Assembly (NCBI GenBank): GCA_016198885.1
Contig: JACQHV010000129.1
Span: 1-6,757 of the forward strand
Length of the DNA stretch: 6,757 nucleotides
From: Gammaproteobacteria bacterium
Lineage (GTDB): Bacteria > Pseudomonadota > Gammaproteobacteria > Eutrophobiales > Eutrophobiaceae
Direction of reading: 5' to 3'
Shown: in pieces, positions 1 to 5,551 of the stretch
Layout: each line of letters begins with the position of its first letter
Numbering within the stretch: position 1 is the first letter of the stretch
The notes under the pieces: generated by a model
Databases searched by the model: none
What the model saw: only the letters and a program-made list of their open reading frames with translations
Told to the model about the DNA's origin: nothing
Position numbers and translations under genes: made by a program

Positions 1-161
1 CAGGGGCCCGGCGAGATCACAATGTGTTCAGGAGACAGGTTTTCAATCTCATCCAGGGTAATCTGATCATTACGGTAAACATGCACATCCTCACCCAGTT
101 CGCCAAAATACTGTACCAGGTTGTAGGTGAAGGAATCGTAGTTGTCGATCATCAGAAGCAT
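1..161 (-). CDS. trpG: Anthranilate synthase component II (glutamine amidotransferase), 5' part only
   Basis: This is the N-terminal 53 codons of TrpG, the class I glutamine amidotransferase that releases ammonia from glutamine for TrpE; in some bacteria the same subunit also serves PabB in folate synthesis. The visible protein starts MLLMIDNYDSFTYNLVQY, the highly conserved opening of TrpG/PabA, and runs to VISPGP, the oxyanion-loop segment (SPGP) of the glutaminase fold. The catalytic Cys-His-Glu residues lie beyond the window edge, so activity cannot be judged. The ATG at 161 gives the usual N-terminus; Met4 is a less likely start. Only a weak purine stretch (AAGAGA) stands upstream. It follows trpE by 49 bp, which fits co-transcription. 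TrpG and PabA cannot be separated by sequence here; the trpE neighbour favours TrpG. The gene is cut by the window, not broken. Confidence 0.95.
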   Translation of the reverse strand, partial: MLLMIDNYDSFTYNLVQYFGELGEDVHVYRNDQITLDEIENLSPEHIVISPGP

Positions 162-210
162 AAGTTATGTATCTCTTATCTCGCGAAGCGTATCTCGTGT
201 AATTTCCGGA
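162..210 (-). promoter_or_regulatory. trpE-trpG spacer with three GAGATA repeats
   Basis: This 49-bp spacer in the mRNA between trpE and trpG carries GAGATA three times (plus-strand TATCTC at 170-175, 177-182 and 191-196), with start-to-start distances of 7 and 14 bases. The copy nearest the trpG ATG overlaps its only weak Shine-Dalgarno candidate. A small CGC-TTC-GCG hairpin can form between the copies. No terminator or promoter is evident. A role in setting trpG translation is inference only. Confidence 0.3.
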
Positions 211-1701
211 TTATGAGCGATTTTCACCGCCAGAATTTAGTCCGTATTCAGCCATTGTCACTGCGCGGAACATGGCACGTCCCTTGTTCATGGTTTCATC
301 CCATTCCCGGTGAGGAACGGAATCCGCAACAATGCCTGCACCCACCTGGATGTGCAGCGTATTATTTTTGATGACGGCTGTTCTAATCGCGATCGCAGTA
401 TCCATATTTCCAGCCCAGGAGAGATATCCTACGGCACCGGCATAAACACCCCGCTTGACCGGCTCCAGCTCATCGATGATCTCCATAGCGCGGATCTTGG
501 GCGCACCGGACACCGTGCCGGCAGGGAATGTCGCACGCAGGACATCCATTGCTGTCTTGTCCTTTTTCAGTTTGCCAGTGACGTTTGAAACAATATGCAT
601 AACATGAGAGTAACGCTCAATAATCATCTTATCAGTCAGTGCCACACTACCCATCTCCGACACACGACCGACGTCATTGCGCCCGAGATCAATCAGCATC
701 AGATGTTCGGCGAGTTCCTTGGGATCTTGCAGCAGGTCTTTTTCCAGGGCCAGATCTTCCGCTTCCGTGGTGCCGCGAGGACGGGTGCCTGCTATCGGCC
801 GTACTGTAACGATGCCGTCTTCCAAACGGACCAGGATTTCAGGCGAGGAACCTACAATGTGAAAATCATCAAGGTGTATGTAAAACAGATAGGGGGAAGG
901 GTTCAGGCAACGCAATGCACGGTATAAATTTATCGGCGCAGATTTAAATGGAATCGATAACCGCTGAGATAATACAACCTGCATTACATCGCCTTCGACA
1001 ATGTAGTTTTTGATCTCATCAACAGCGCGTTCAAATTTTTTCTGTGTAAATCCGGAGACAAAATCATCTTCGTTAACGGTACGTGTTGATGTTTCAGGTT
1101 GGCGCACAGCCAACGTTGACAATTTTCGCGTTAATTGTTCGAGTTCATGTTGCGCTTTTTGGTAGGCATTGTGCTCTTCAGGATTGGCGTGCACGATGAT
1201 GTGCAATTTCCCGCTCAAGTTATCAAATACTACAAGCTGATCCGAAACCATCAACAGAATATCCGGACACTTCAATGGATCATCCTTATTATTGGCAAGT
1301 CGTGGTTCGATATAACGGATGCAATCATAACCAAAGTAACCGACGAGCCCGCCCGCAAAACGTGGAATACCTTTTCGTTCGGGCACGTGAAATTGTTTTA
1401 TGAAATTCTCAATATCCTGCAAGGGATCATCAGTCTCTTTATTCTCGATGATCCGGCCATTCTCCTCTATAGTAAGTTTGTTGCCATGAACCCGCAGGAT
1501 AGTATTGGATGAAAGTCCAATAATCGAGTAACGGCCCCATTTCTCACCACCGTGCACGGATTCAAACAGGTAGGAAAAGGGAGAGTTCGCCAGTTTCATG
1601 TAGGCGCTCAGTGGTGTTTCAAGATCGGCCAGCACCTCTCGCATCAGTGGTATACGGTTGTAACCACCGGCAGAAAATTTTTTAAACTGTTCGGGAGTCA
1701 T
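211..1701 (-). CDS. trpE: Anthranilate synthase component I (large subunit)
   Basis: TrpE converts chorismate and ammonia (from TrpG) to anthranilate and pyruvate, the committed step of tryptophan synthesis, in the cytoplasm. The 496-residue protein has the usual family length. The N-terminal domain carries the tryptophan feedback site, LFES at 45-48 (usually LLES), and NPSPYLFY at 267-274 is its conserved partner region. The chorismate-binding domain shows RPIAGTRPRG at 301-310, AEHLMLIDLGRND at 331-343, PAGTVSGAPK at 393-402 and GAGIVADSVP at 454-463. The alanine in PIAGT (residue 304) marks anthranilate synthase: aminodeoxychorismate synthase PabB has lysine there. The ATG at 1701 lies 6 bp after the gph stop and has no recognisable Shine-Dalgarno, so translation may be coupled to gph. 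No leader peptide or attenuator precedes it; tryptophan control would have to act at the rpe promoter, elsewhere, or by enzyme feedback. Confidence 0.97.
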   Translation of the reverse strand: MTPEQFKKFSAGGYNRIPLMREVLADLETPLSAYMKLANSPFSYLFESVHGGEKWGRYSIIGLSSNTILRVHGNKLTIEENGRIIENKETDDPLQDIENFIKQFHVPERKGIPRFAGGLVGYFGYDCIRYIEPRLANNKDDPLKCPDILLMVSDQLVVFDNLSGKLHIIVHANPEEHNAYQKAQHELEQLTRKLSTLAVRQPETSTRTVNEDDFVSGFTQKKFERAVDEIKNYIVEGDVMQVVLSQRLSIPFKSAPINLYRALRCLNPSPYLFYIHLDDFHIVGSSPEILVRLEDGIVTVRPIAGTRPRGTTEAEDLALEKDLLQDPKELAEHLMLIDLGRNDVGRVSEMGSVALTDKMIIERYSHVMHIVSNVTGKLKKDKTAMDVLRATFPAGTVSGAPKIRAMEIIDELEPVKRGVYAGAVGYLSWAGNMDTAIAIRTAVIKNNTLHIQVGAGIVADSVPHREWDETMNKGRAMFRAVTMAEYGLNSGGENRS

Positions 1702-1707
1702 GATTTG

Positions 1708-2382
1708 TTATGTATTTAACAATACAGGCAATTCTGCGAGGGAATCCACCACGGCGTCAGGATTCGCACAGCGAATATCTTCGCCGGGACTATACCCATA
1801 GGACACGCATACAATTTGAAAACCGGCGGCGCGTGCAGCACTGACATCATTTCTTGAATCACCGACCATCAGGGCTGCTTCAGGTTTTACACTGAAAAAT
1901 TCAGCGGCGTGCAGTAAAGGCATGGGGTCCGGCTTTTTTCTGGGTAATGTATCTCCTGCGATGACGATTCCAAAATCGTTGAAGATGCCGAGTGTCTTTA
2001 ACACCATCTCGGTAAACTGCTTGCGTTTGTTGGTCACACAACCAAGTTTGAAATCATTTTCCTTCAGATAATTCAGGCCCTCCTCCACACCGGGATAAAC
2101 ACGGCTGCGCTTGCAGGCATTGACAGTATAGATATTAAGAAAAATGGGGTATGCTATTTCATATAAACCATTCTCCCGCTCTCCATTAATACCGTCGGTC
2201 AAAGCACATTTCACCAGTTGCTCGATCCCGTTACCGATCCAGGTACGGACCTTCTCCTCGCCACGTTCTGGAAGACCGATTTCCTGCAACATGCAGTCAA
2301 TTGAATAGGCAAGATCAGGAGCGGTATCAACCAGCGTACCATCCACATCGAGCAGAACCATTTGAGGTTTTCTTAATGCCAT
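1708..2382 (-). CDS. gph: Phosphoglycolate phosphatase (HAD superfamily)
   Basis: Gph dephosphorylates 2-phosphoglycolate, a by-product of DNA 3'-phosphoglycolate repair and, in autotrophs, of Rubisco oxygenation. The 224-residue protein shows all HAD motifs: motif I DVDGTL at 12-17 with nucleophile Asp12 and acid/base Asp14; motif II around Thr117 (CVTNKR, 115-120); motif III lysine in RKKPDP (148-153); motif IV GDSRND at 174-179 with Asp175 and Asp179 for magnesium. The helical cap between motifs I and II carries GNGIEQLV (50-57), a signature of Gph rather than of other HAD phosphatases. ATG at 2382 gives the normal N-terminus; Met8 (2361) is a possible alternative, only four residues before the nucleophile. 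Neither has a good ribosome site. It lies 26 bp after rpe and 6 bp before trpE, the well-known rpe-gph-trpE order. Close HAD relatives with other substrates cannot be fully excluded. Confidence 0.93.
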   Translation of the reverse strand: MALRKPQMVLLDVDGTLVDTAPDLAYSIDCMLQEIGLPERGEEKVRTWIGNGIEQLVKCALTDGINGERENGLYEIAYPIFLNIYTVNACKRSRVYPGVEEGLNYLKENDFKLGCVTNKRKQFTEMVLKTLGIFNDFGIVIAGDTLPRKKPDPMPLLHAAEFFSVKPEAALMVGDSRNDVSAARAAGFQIVCVSYGYSPGEDIRCANPDAVVDSLAELPVLLNT

Positions 2383-2408
2383 TGTCAGAAGAGATGATTA
2401 CAGAAAAA

Positions 2409-3086
2409 TTATTTTATGTTTGTCTTTGCCAGCTCGGCACGCATGTTTTTGATGGTTGCCTTGTAATCATCACTGCCAAAGATTGCCGATCCTGCAACAA
2501 AGGTATCCGCGCCCGCCTCGGCAATATTGCGGATATTGTCCAGTTTGACACCACCGTCGATTTCAAGTCGGATGTTAAGTTCATTGTTATCTATAATCCT
2601 GCGCGCCTCCCGGAGTTTGTCGAAGGCACTGGGGATAAACGACTGGCCGCCAAACCCGGGGTTGACTGACATCAATAGAATCATATCCAGCTTGTCAATG
2701 ACATGATTGAGGTAATCCAACGGGGTTGCCGGATTGAATACCAGACCCACCTTGCAACCGTGATCACGGATGAGCTGCACGGTCCGGTCAACATGCTCGC
2801 TGGCCTCCGGGTGGAAGGTAATATAGCTGGCGCCGGCTTTCGCAAAATCCGGGATGATGCGATCCACGGGTTTTATCATCAGATGCACATCAAGCGGGGC
2901 CTTGATGCCAAAATTGCGTAGTGCTTCCACAACCACCGGGCCAAAGGTCAGATTGGGCACGTAGTGATTATCCATCACGTCCACATGGATGAAATCCGCG
3001 CCTGCAGCCAGCACTTGTTCAGCTTCCTGTCCGAGTCTGGCCATGTCGGCGGACAGAATCGATGGGGCAATAATGTAGTCAGTCAT
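2409..3086 (-). CDS. rpe: Ribulose-phosphate 3-epimerase
   Basis: Rpe interconverts ribulose 5-phosphate and xylulose 5-phosphate in the pentose phosphate (and, where present, Calvin) pathway. From the ATG at 3086 the protein has 225 residues, matching the E. coli enzyme. It is a TIM barrel: APSILSAD at 7-14, HVDVMDNHYVPN at 34-45 with metal ligand His34 and catalytic Asp36, DVHLMI at 66-71 with His68, SVNPGFGGQ at 140-148, EIDGGV at 175-180 with catalytic Asp177, and the phosphate-binding GSAIFGS at 199-205. All metal ligands and both catalytic aspartates are present. The frame stays open upstream to an ATG at 3161, but the extra 25 residues have no family counterpart and would span the 3124-3147 inverted repeat, so 3086 is preferred. 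There is no clear Shine-Dalgarno. It is the first gene of the visible operon and lies divergent to the DUF4870 gene. Confidence 0.96.
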   Translation of the reverse strand: MTDYIIAPSILSADMARLGQEAEQVLAAGADFIHVDVMDNHYVPNLTFGPVVVEALRNFGIKAPLDVHLMIKPVDRIIPDFAKAGASYITFHPEASEHVDRTVQLIRDHGCKVGLVFNPATPLDYLNHVIDKLDMILLMSVNPGFGGQSFIPSAFDKLREARRIIDNNELNIRLEIDGGVKLDNIRNIAEAGADTFVAGSAIFGSDDYKATIKNMRAELAKTNIK

Positions 3087-3123
3087 AGGGTTTTCAGTAT
3101 GTTGCGTAACAATCCTGTCAGAG

Positions 3124-3147
3124 GGCGCAACTTTACCTGATTGCGCC
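3124..3147 (-). repeat. Inverted repeat GGCGCAA-N10-TTGCGCC in the rpe leader
   Basis: A perfect 7-bp dyad with a 10-base loop (arms 3124-3130 and 3141-3147) lies 38 to 61 bases before the rpe ATG. Neither strand has a run of T after it, so it is not an intrinsic terminator. It could be an operator for a dimeric regulator or a hairpin in the 5' untranslated RNA. Confidence 0.5.
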
Positions 3148-3262
3148 GTTGATAGCCACATTGCATAGATAACGAATGGCTCTCAATGTCCTGCACTGGC
3201 ATGAAAGAGGAATTGACAGGTGCTAATCTTTCTGGAGCAGGCTGTTACATGAATAAAATGGT

Positions 3263-3298
3263 GTCTGCCGGTATTTTTGATGATTGCCAGTGGCAGAC
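3263..3298 (+). repeat. Nested inverted repeat upstream of the DUF4870 gene
   Basis: Outer arms GTCTGCC (3263-3269) and GGCAGAC (3292-3298) pair perfectly over 7 bp, and G-T wobble at 3261-3262 with 3299-3300 would extend the stem in RNA. Nested inside the right half is the 11-bp palindrome TGCCAGTGGCA (3285-3295). The two structures share bases and would be mutually exclusive. The element ends 56 bases before the DUF4870 ATG. No T-run follows, so a terminator is unlikely. Confidence 0.45.
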
Positions 3299-3354
3299 GT
3301 TATGTTTAATCTGACATTTACTCAAGCGGGTAATATCAAGAGGGGAGACGATCC

Positions 3355-3723
3355 ATGAACCAGACAATGGGAACCAGCGATGTAACAAACAAAGATGAAC
3401 GTATGTGGGGGATGTTGTGTCATCTGACGGCCTTTGCAGGATTTATCATTCCATTGGGAAATGTACTTGGGCCGCTTATTATCTGGCTGATCAAGAAGGA
3501 TGAGATGCCGTTTGTGGATGATCAGGGGAAGGAATCCCTCAACTTTCAGATCACCATGTTGATTGCCTTTATTATTTCTTTTGTCCTGATGTTTATCGTT
3601 ATTGGACTCGTATTAATGGGTATTCTGGCTGTGTTTCAGATTGTTATACTGATAATCGCCTCAATCAAGGCCAATGACGGTGTGCGTTATCGCTATCCAT
3701 ACGCCATCCGATTTATAAAATAG
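3355..3723 (+). CDS. DUF4870 (Tic20-like) membrane protein
   Basis: This 122-residue protein matches the DUF4870 pattern: a short polar N-terminus, WGMLCHLTAFAGFIIP (18-33) followed by GNVLGPLIIWLIKKDE (35-50), the family hallmark KESLNFQ at 59-65, a long hydrophobic stretch (about 66-104) that probably forms two helices, and the typical tail YRYPYAIRFIK. About three membrane segments are expected in the inner membrane. The biochemical function of the family is unknown; it is distantly related to Tic20 of chloroplast protein import. The ATG at 3355 has a strong Shine-Dalgarno (AGGGGAG, 3341-3347). It is first in a plus-strand operon, 26 bp before the nfeD-type gene, which suggests a role linked to the NfeD/QmcA membrane pair; that link is inference from position. 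Confidence 0.88.
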   Translation: MNQTMGTSDVTNKDERMWGMLCHLTAFAGFIIPLGNVLGPLIIWLIKKDEMPFVDDQGKESLNFQITMLIAFIISFVLMFIVIGLVLMGILAVFQIVILIIASIKANDGVRYRYPYAIRFIK

Positions 3724-3749
3724 CTGTTTTTACATAAAGGAAATTATCT

Positions 3750-4175
3750 GTGGACAACTATATTGTCTGGTTGCTGATTGGTTTTTGCCTGATGATTGTG
3801 GAACTGCTTACCGGCACCTTCTACCTGCTGGTGCTCGGCATCGCCGCTTTCGGTGGCGCGGCGGTAGCGTACCTCGGGCAGGGATTTCCGATCCAGGTGA
3901 TCGCAACCGCAGTGGTTGCATCAATGGGTTCCTACCTGGTACACGTTTATCGAATCAGGAATGCGCAGCAACAAATGCAATCCATTGATTTCGCCCAGCC
4001 GGTAAAATTCGAGGCCTGGGTGGATCAGGGTGCACGTATTGCACGAGTACAATATCGCGACGCGCCATGGGAGGCCAAAGTTGAAGGCGATGCCCAGATT
4101 GAACCAGGCAGTTCGCTTTATATACTTGCGACTGACAGAAACACACTCACCGTCACAAAAACCCGGCCAGTCTAG
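3750..4175 (+). CDS. Short NfeD-type membrane protein (YbbJ-like)
   Basis: NfeD-family proteins partner with SPFH (stomatin-like) proteins in bacterial membrane microdomains. This 141-residue member is the short form, lacking the N-terminal ClpP-like serine protease of long NfeD proteins. Three hydrophobic segments are visible (about 5-25, 27-43, 47-66), with the typical ELLTGTFYLLVLGIAA (18-33). A basic linker (YRIRNAQQQ) leads to a soluble C-terminal domain predicted as the NfeD OB-fold, recognisable by VQYRDAPWEAKVEGD (100-114) and LYILATDRNTLTV (123-135). The start is GTG at 3750, chosen because AAAGGAAA (3736-3743) lies at normal spacing and MDNYIVWLLIG is a typical N-terminus. It sits 30 bp before the qmcA-type gene, the same pairing as ybbJ-qmcA in E. 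coli. The protein probably anchors or modulates the SPFH oligomer; the mechanism is not known. Confidence 0.9.
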   Translation: MDNYIVWLLIGFCLMIVELLTGTFYLLVLGIAAFGGAAVAYLGQGFPIQVIATAVVASMGSYLVHVYRIRNAQQQMQSIDFAQPVKFEAWVDQGARIARVQYRDAPWEAKVEGDAQIEPGSSLYILATDRNTLTVTKTRPV

Positions 4176-4205
4176 AATCCGGGGGAAAATACAAGGGAGA
4201 TTGAT

Positions 4206-5207
4206 ATGTTCATCAAATTATTAATCGCTTTCGTAATCTCGATTGCTGCATGGTTTTTTCCTCTGACCAAGGATTACGCCGTGTGGATTTTTTTCATTGC
4301 TGTAGTGGCAATTTTTGTGATCGAAGGTGTGCGAATCGTTCCCCAGCAGCAGGCCTGGGTGGTCGAACGGTTGGGCCGTTTCTATGCCATCCTGGAACCG
4401 GGCCTGAATCTGATTATCCCTTTCATGGACCGTGTTGCCTATGAACATTCGTTGAAAGAAGTGCCTCTTGATGTACCGGAGCAGACATGCATCACCAAGG
4501 ACAATACTCAATTGTCCGTAGATGGCATCATCTACTATCAGGTCACTGATCCACGCCTGGCCTCCTACGGCAGTGAAAATTACCTGATGGCGATCACGCA
4601 GCTTGCGCAGACGACACTCAGGAGCGAGATCGGCAAGATGGAACTCGACAAGACCTTTGAATCCCGTGACGTCATTAACCATCAGATAGTGGGCGTACTT
4701 GATGAAGCCGGACGTAACTGGGGAGTGAAGGTCTTGCGCTACGAGATAAAGAACCTAACACCGCCAGATGCCATCCTGCACGCAATGCAGGCCCAGATTA
4801 CTGCCGAACGTGAGAAGCGTGCCTTGATTGCCAAGTCCGAAGGTGAACGCCAGGAAGAGATCAACCTTGCCGATGGTCAGAAGCAAGCAGCAATCCTGAC
4901 GTCGGAAGGTGAAAAACAGGCGGCGATCAACAAGGCACAAGGCGATGCCACTGCGATCAAACTCATTGCAGAGGCGACCGCAGCCGGTGTTCGTGCGGTG
5001 GCCGAAGCAATCGGTGAAAAAGGCGGTATGGATGCGGCCAACCTGAAGGTGGCACAACAATATGTTGAGGCCTTTGCGCAACTCGCCAAGGCGAGCAACA
5101 CACTTATTATCCCGGCGAATACCAGTGATCTCGCGGGTTTTATCGCCACTGCCATGAGCGTGCTCGACAAGACACGTCAAGGCAGTAAAGGCGCTGCGAC
5201 TGCTTAA
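4206..5207 (+). CDS. qmcA: SPFH-domain membrane protein, paraslipin (QmcA-type)
   Basis: QmcA-type paraslipins form large cage-like oligomers on the inner membrane and are linked to membrane quality control with FtsH. The 333-residue protein has two N-terminal hydrophobic segments (about 2-19 and 25-41), then the SPFH domain: GVRIVPQQQAWVVERLGRF (41-59), LEPGLNLIIPFMDRV (63-77), ITKDNTQLSVDGIIYYQVTDP (96-116), MELDKTFESRD (145-155) and WGVKVLRYEIKNLTPP (172-187). An alanine- and glutamate-rich coiled coil follows (about 193-270, with the repeated motif EGEKQAAI), then a conserved tail with NTLIIPANTSDL (298-309). ATG at 4206 has a good Shine-Dalgarno (AGGGAGA, 4194-4200). E. coli QmcA is 305 residues with a single membrane segment; a GTG at 4281 would give 308 residues and one segment (see the separate entry). 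It is last in the operon with the DUF4870 and nfeD-type genes. Confidence 0.93.
   Translation: MFIKLLIAFVISIAAWFFPLTKDYAVWIFFIAVVAIFVIEGVRIVPQQQAWVVERLGRFYAILEPGLNLIIPFMDRVAYEHSLKEVPLDVPEQTCITKDNTQLSVDGIIYYQVTDPRLASYGSENYLMAITQLAQTTLRSEIGKMELDKTFESRDVINHQIVGVLDEAGRNWGVKVLRYEIKNLTPPDAILHAMQAQITAEREKRALIAKSEGERQEEINLADGQKQAAILTSEGEKQAAINKAQGDATAIKLIAEATAAGVRAVAEAIGEKGGMDAANLKVAQQYVEAFAQLAKASNTLIIPANTSDLAGFIATAMSVLDKTRQGSKGAATA
4269..4283 (+). promoter_or_regulatory. Possible internal ribosome site and GTG start of qmcA
   Basis: AAGGA at 4269-4273 stands 7 bases before an in-frame GTG at 4281 (Val26 of the long form). Starting there gives VWIFFIAVVAIF..., 308 residues with one membrane segment, the usual architecture of QmcA. 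The upstream ATG at 4206 also has a good site, so both starts may be used, or only one. Confidence 0.35.
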
Positions 5208-5260
5208 TTCTAAATGGGCTCTGACACCTTAAATTATTCTTAATTAATACGTACCGCACG
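5208..5260. other. Convergent gap between qmcA and the GYD gene
   Basis: These 53 bp lie between two genes that converge, so a terminator is expected. Only an AT-only stem (AATTA 5232-5236, TAATT 5241-5245, four-base loop) is visible, too weak to call. The stretch GGGCTCTGACACC (5216-5228) loosely recalls the imperfect palindromes found near REP-associated transposase elements, but no second copy exists in the window. Confidence 0.4.
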
Positions 5261-5551
5261 TCAAAGCTTGGCGGTGATGGCCTCCATCTCATCCGCAGTA
5301 AAGGCGCGCATTGTGGTCGTGCGCACGTTGCCCAGCATGTCCACTGCGAGCACCGCCTTCATCGCAGTCTCGTCATCCTGTGCCTCCAACACAATAACCA
5401 AATCATGCTGGCCCATGGTCCAGTACTGTGCCGTTTTCTTGGCCCCGAATTTTTCGAAGGTACTCACGCTATTTTTGGCCCGCTTGACTGACTCGGTAAC
5501 GGTGCGAACCCCCTGATCAGTAAAGTTGATCAATACAATGTACTTTGCCAT
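5261..5551 (-). CDS. GYD-family small protein
   Basis: This 96-residue soluble protein fits the GYD family, small proteins with a dimeric alpha/beta (ferredoxin-like) fold and no established function. Family features seen: N-terminal strand KYIVLINFTDQGVRTV (3-18), the alpha helix SVKRAKNSVSTFEKFGA (21-37), the core strand MGQHDLVIVLEAQDDETA (46-63), which corresponds to the name-giving G-Y-D segment (here G-Q-H-D), and the closing LGNVRTTTMRAFTADEM (73-89). The ATG at 5551 is preceded by GGAGGAGGA (5565-5557), a very strong Shine-Dalgarno. The frame stays open upstream to 5659, but the extra 36 residues look like untranslated leader and contain the ribosome site itself. It stands alone, convergent with qmcA, behind a leader with several small dyads. 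A ligand or regulatory role is possible but not shown. Confidence 0.88.
   Translation of the reverse strand: MAKYIVLINFTDQGVRTVTESVKRAKNSVSTFEKFGAKKTAQYWTMGQHDLVIVLEAQDDETAMKAVLAVDMLGNVRTTTMRAFTADEMEAITAKL

Larger units (their letters stand above)
3087..3354. promoter_or_regulatory. Divergent intergenic control region between rpe and the DUF4870 gene
   Basis: These 268 bp separate two operons that point away from each other, so promoters for both must lie here or overlap it. Seen directly: a 7-bp inverted repeat at 3124-3147, another at 3263-3298, and an isolated TTGACA at 3213-3218 without a -10 box at the right distance. TAAAAT at 3254-3259 lacks a matching -35. No confident sigma-70 promoter can be called by eye on either strand, and there is no small gene with a ribosome site. 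Confidence 0.6.

Noticed and set aside
45..1568. TrpE LFES versus LLES as a sign of feedback resistance
   Set aside because: The serine and glutamate are kept, and a Leu to Phe change at that position is conservative; no basis for claiming lost feedback control.
211..1701. Reading trpE as pabB (aminodeoxychorismate synthase)
   Set aside because: The motif is PIAGT with alanine; PabB uses lysine (PIKGT). The intact tryptophan feedback motif LFES also fits TrpE.
3087..3161. 25-residue N-terminal extension of Rpe from ATG 3161
   Set aside because: Rpe from 3086 has the exact usual length and N-terminus; the extension has no family counterpart and covers the leader hairpin.
3213..3218. TTGACA as a -35 box for the DUF4870 operon
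   Set aside because: The base stretch 16 to 18 bp downstream (around 3235-3242) has no -10-like hexamer.
5232..5245. AT stem as a bidirectional terminator of qmcA and the GYD gene
   Set aside because: Five A-T pairs with no GC and no clean T-run are too weak for an intrinsic terminator.
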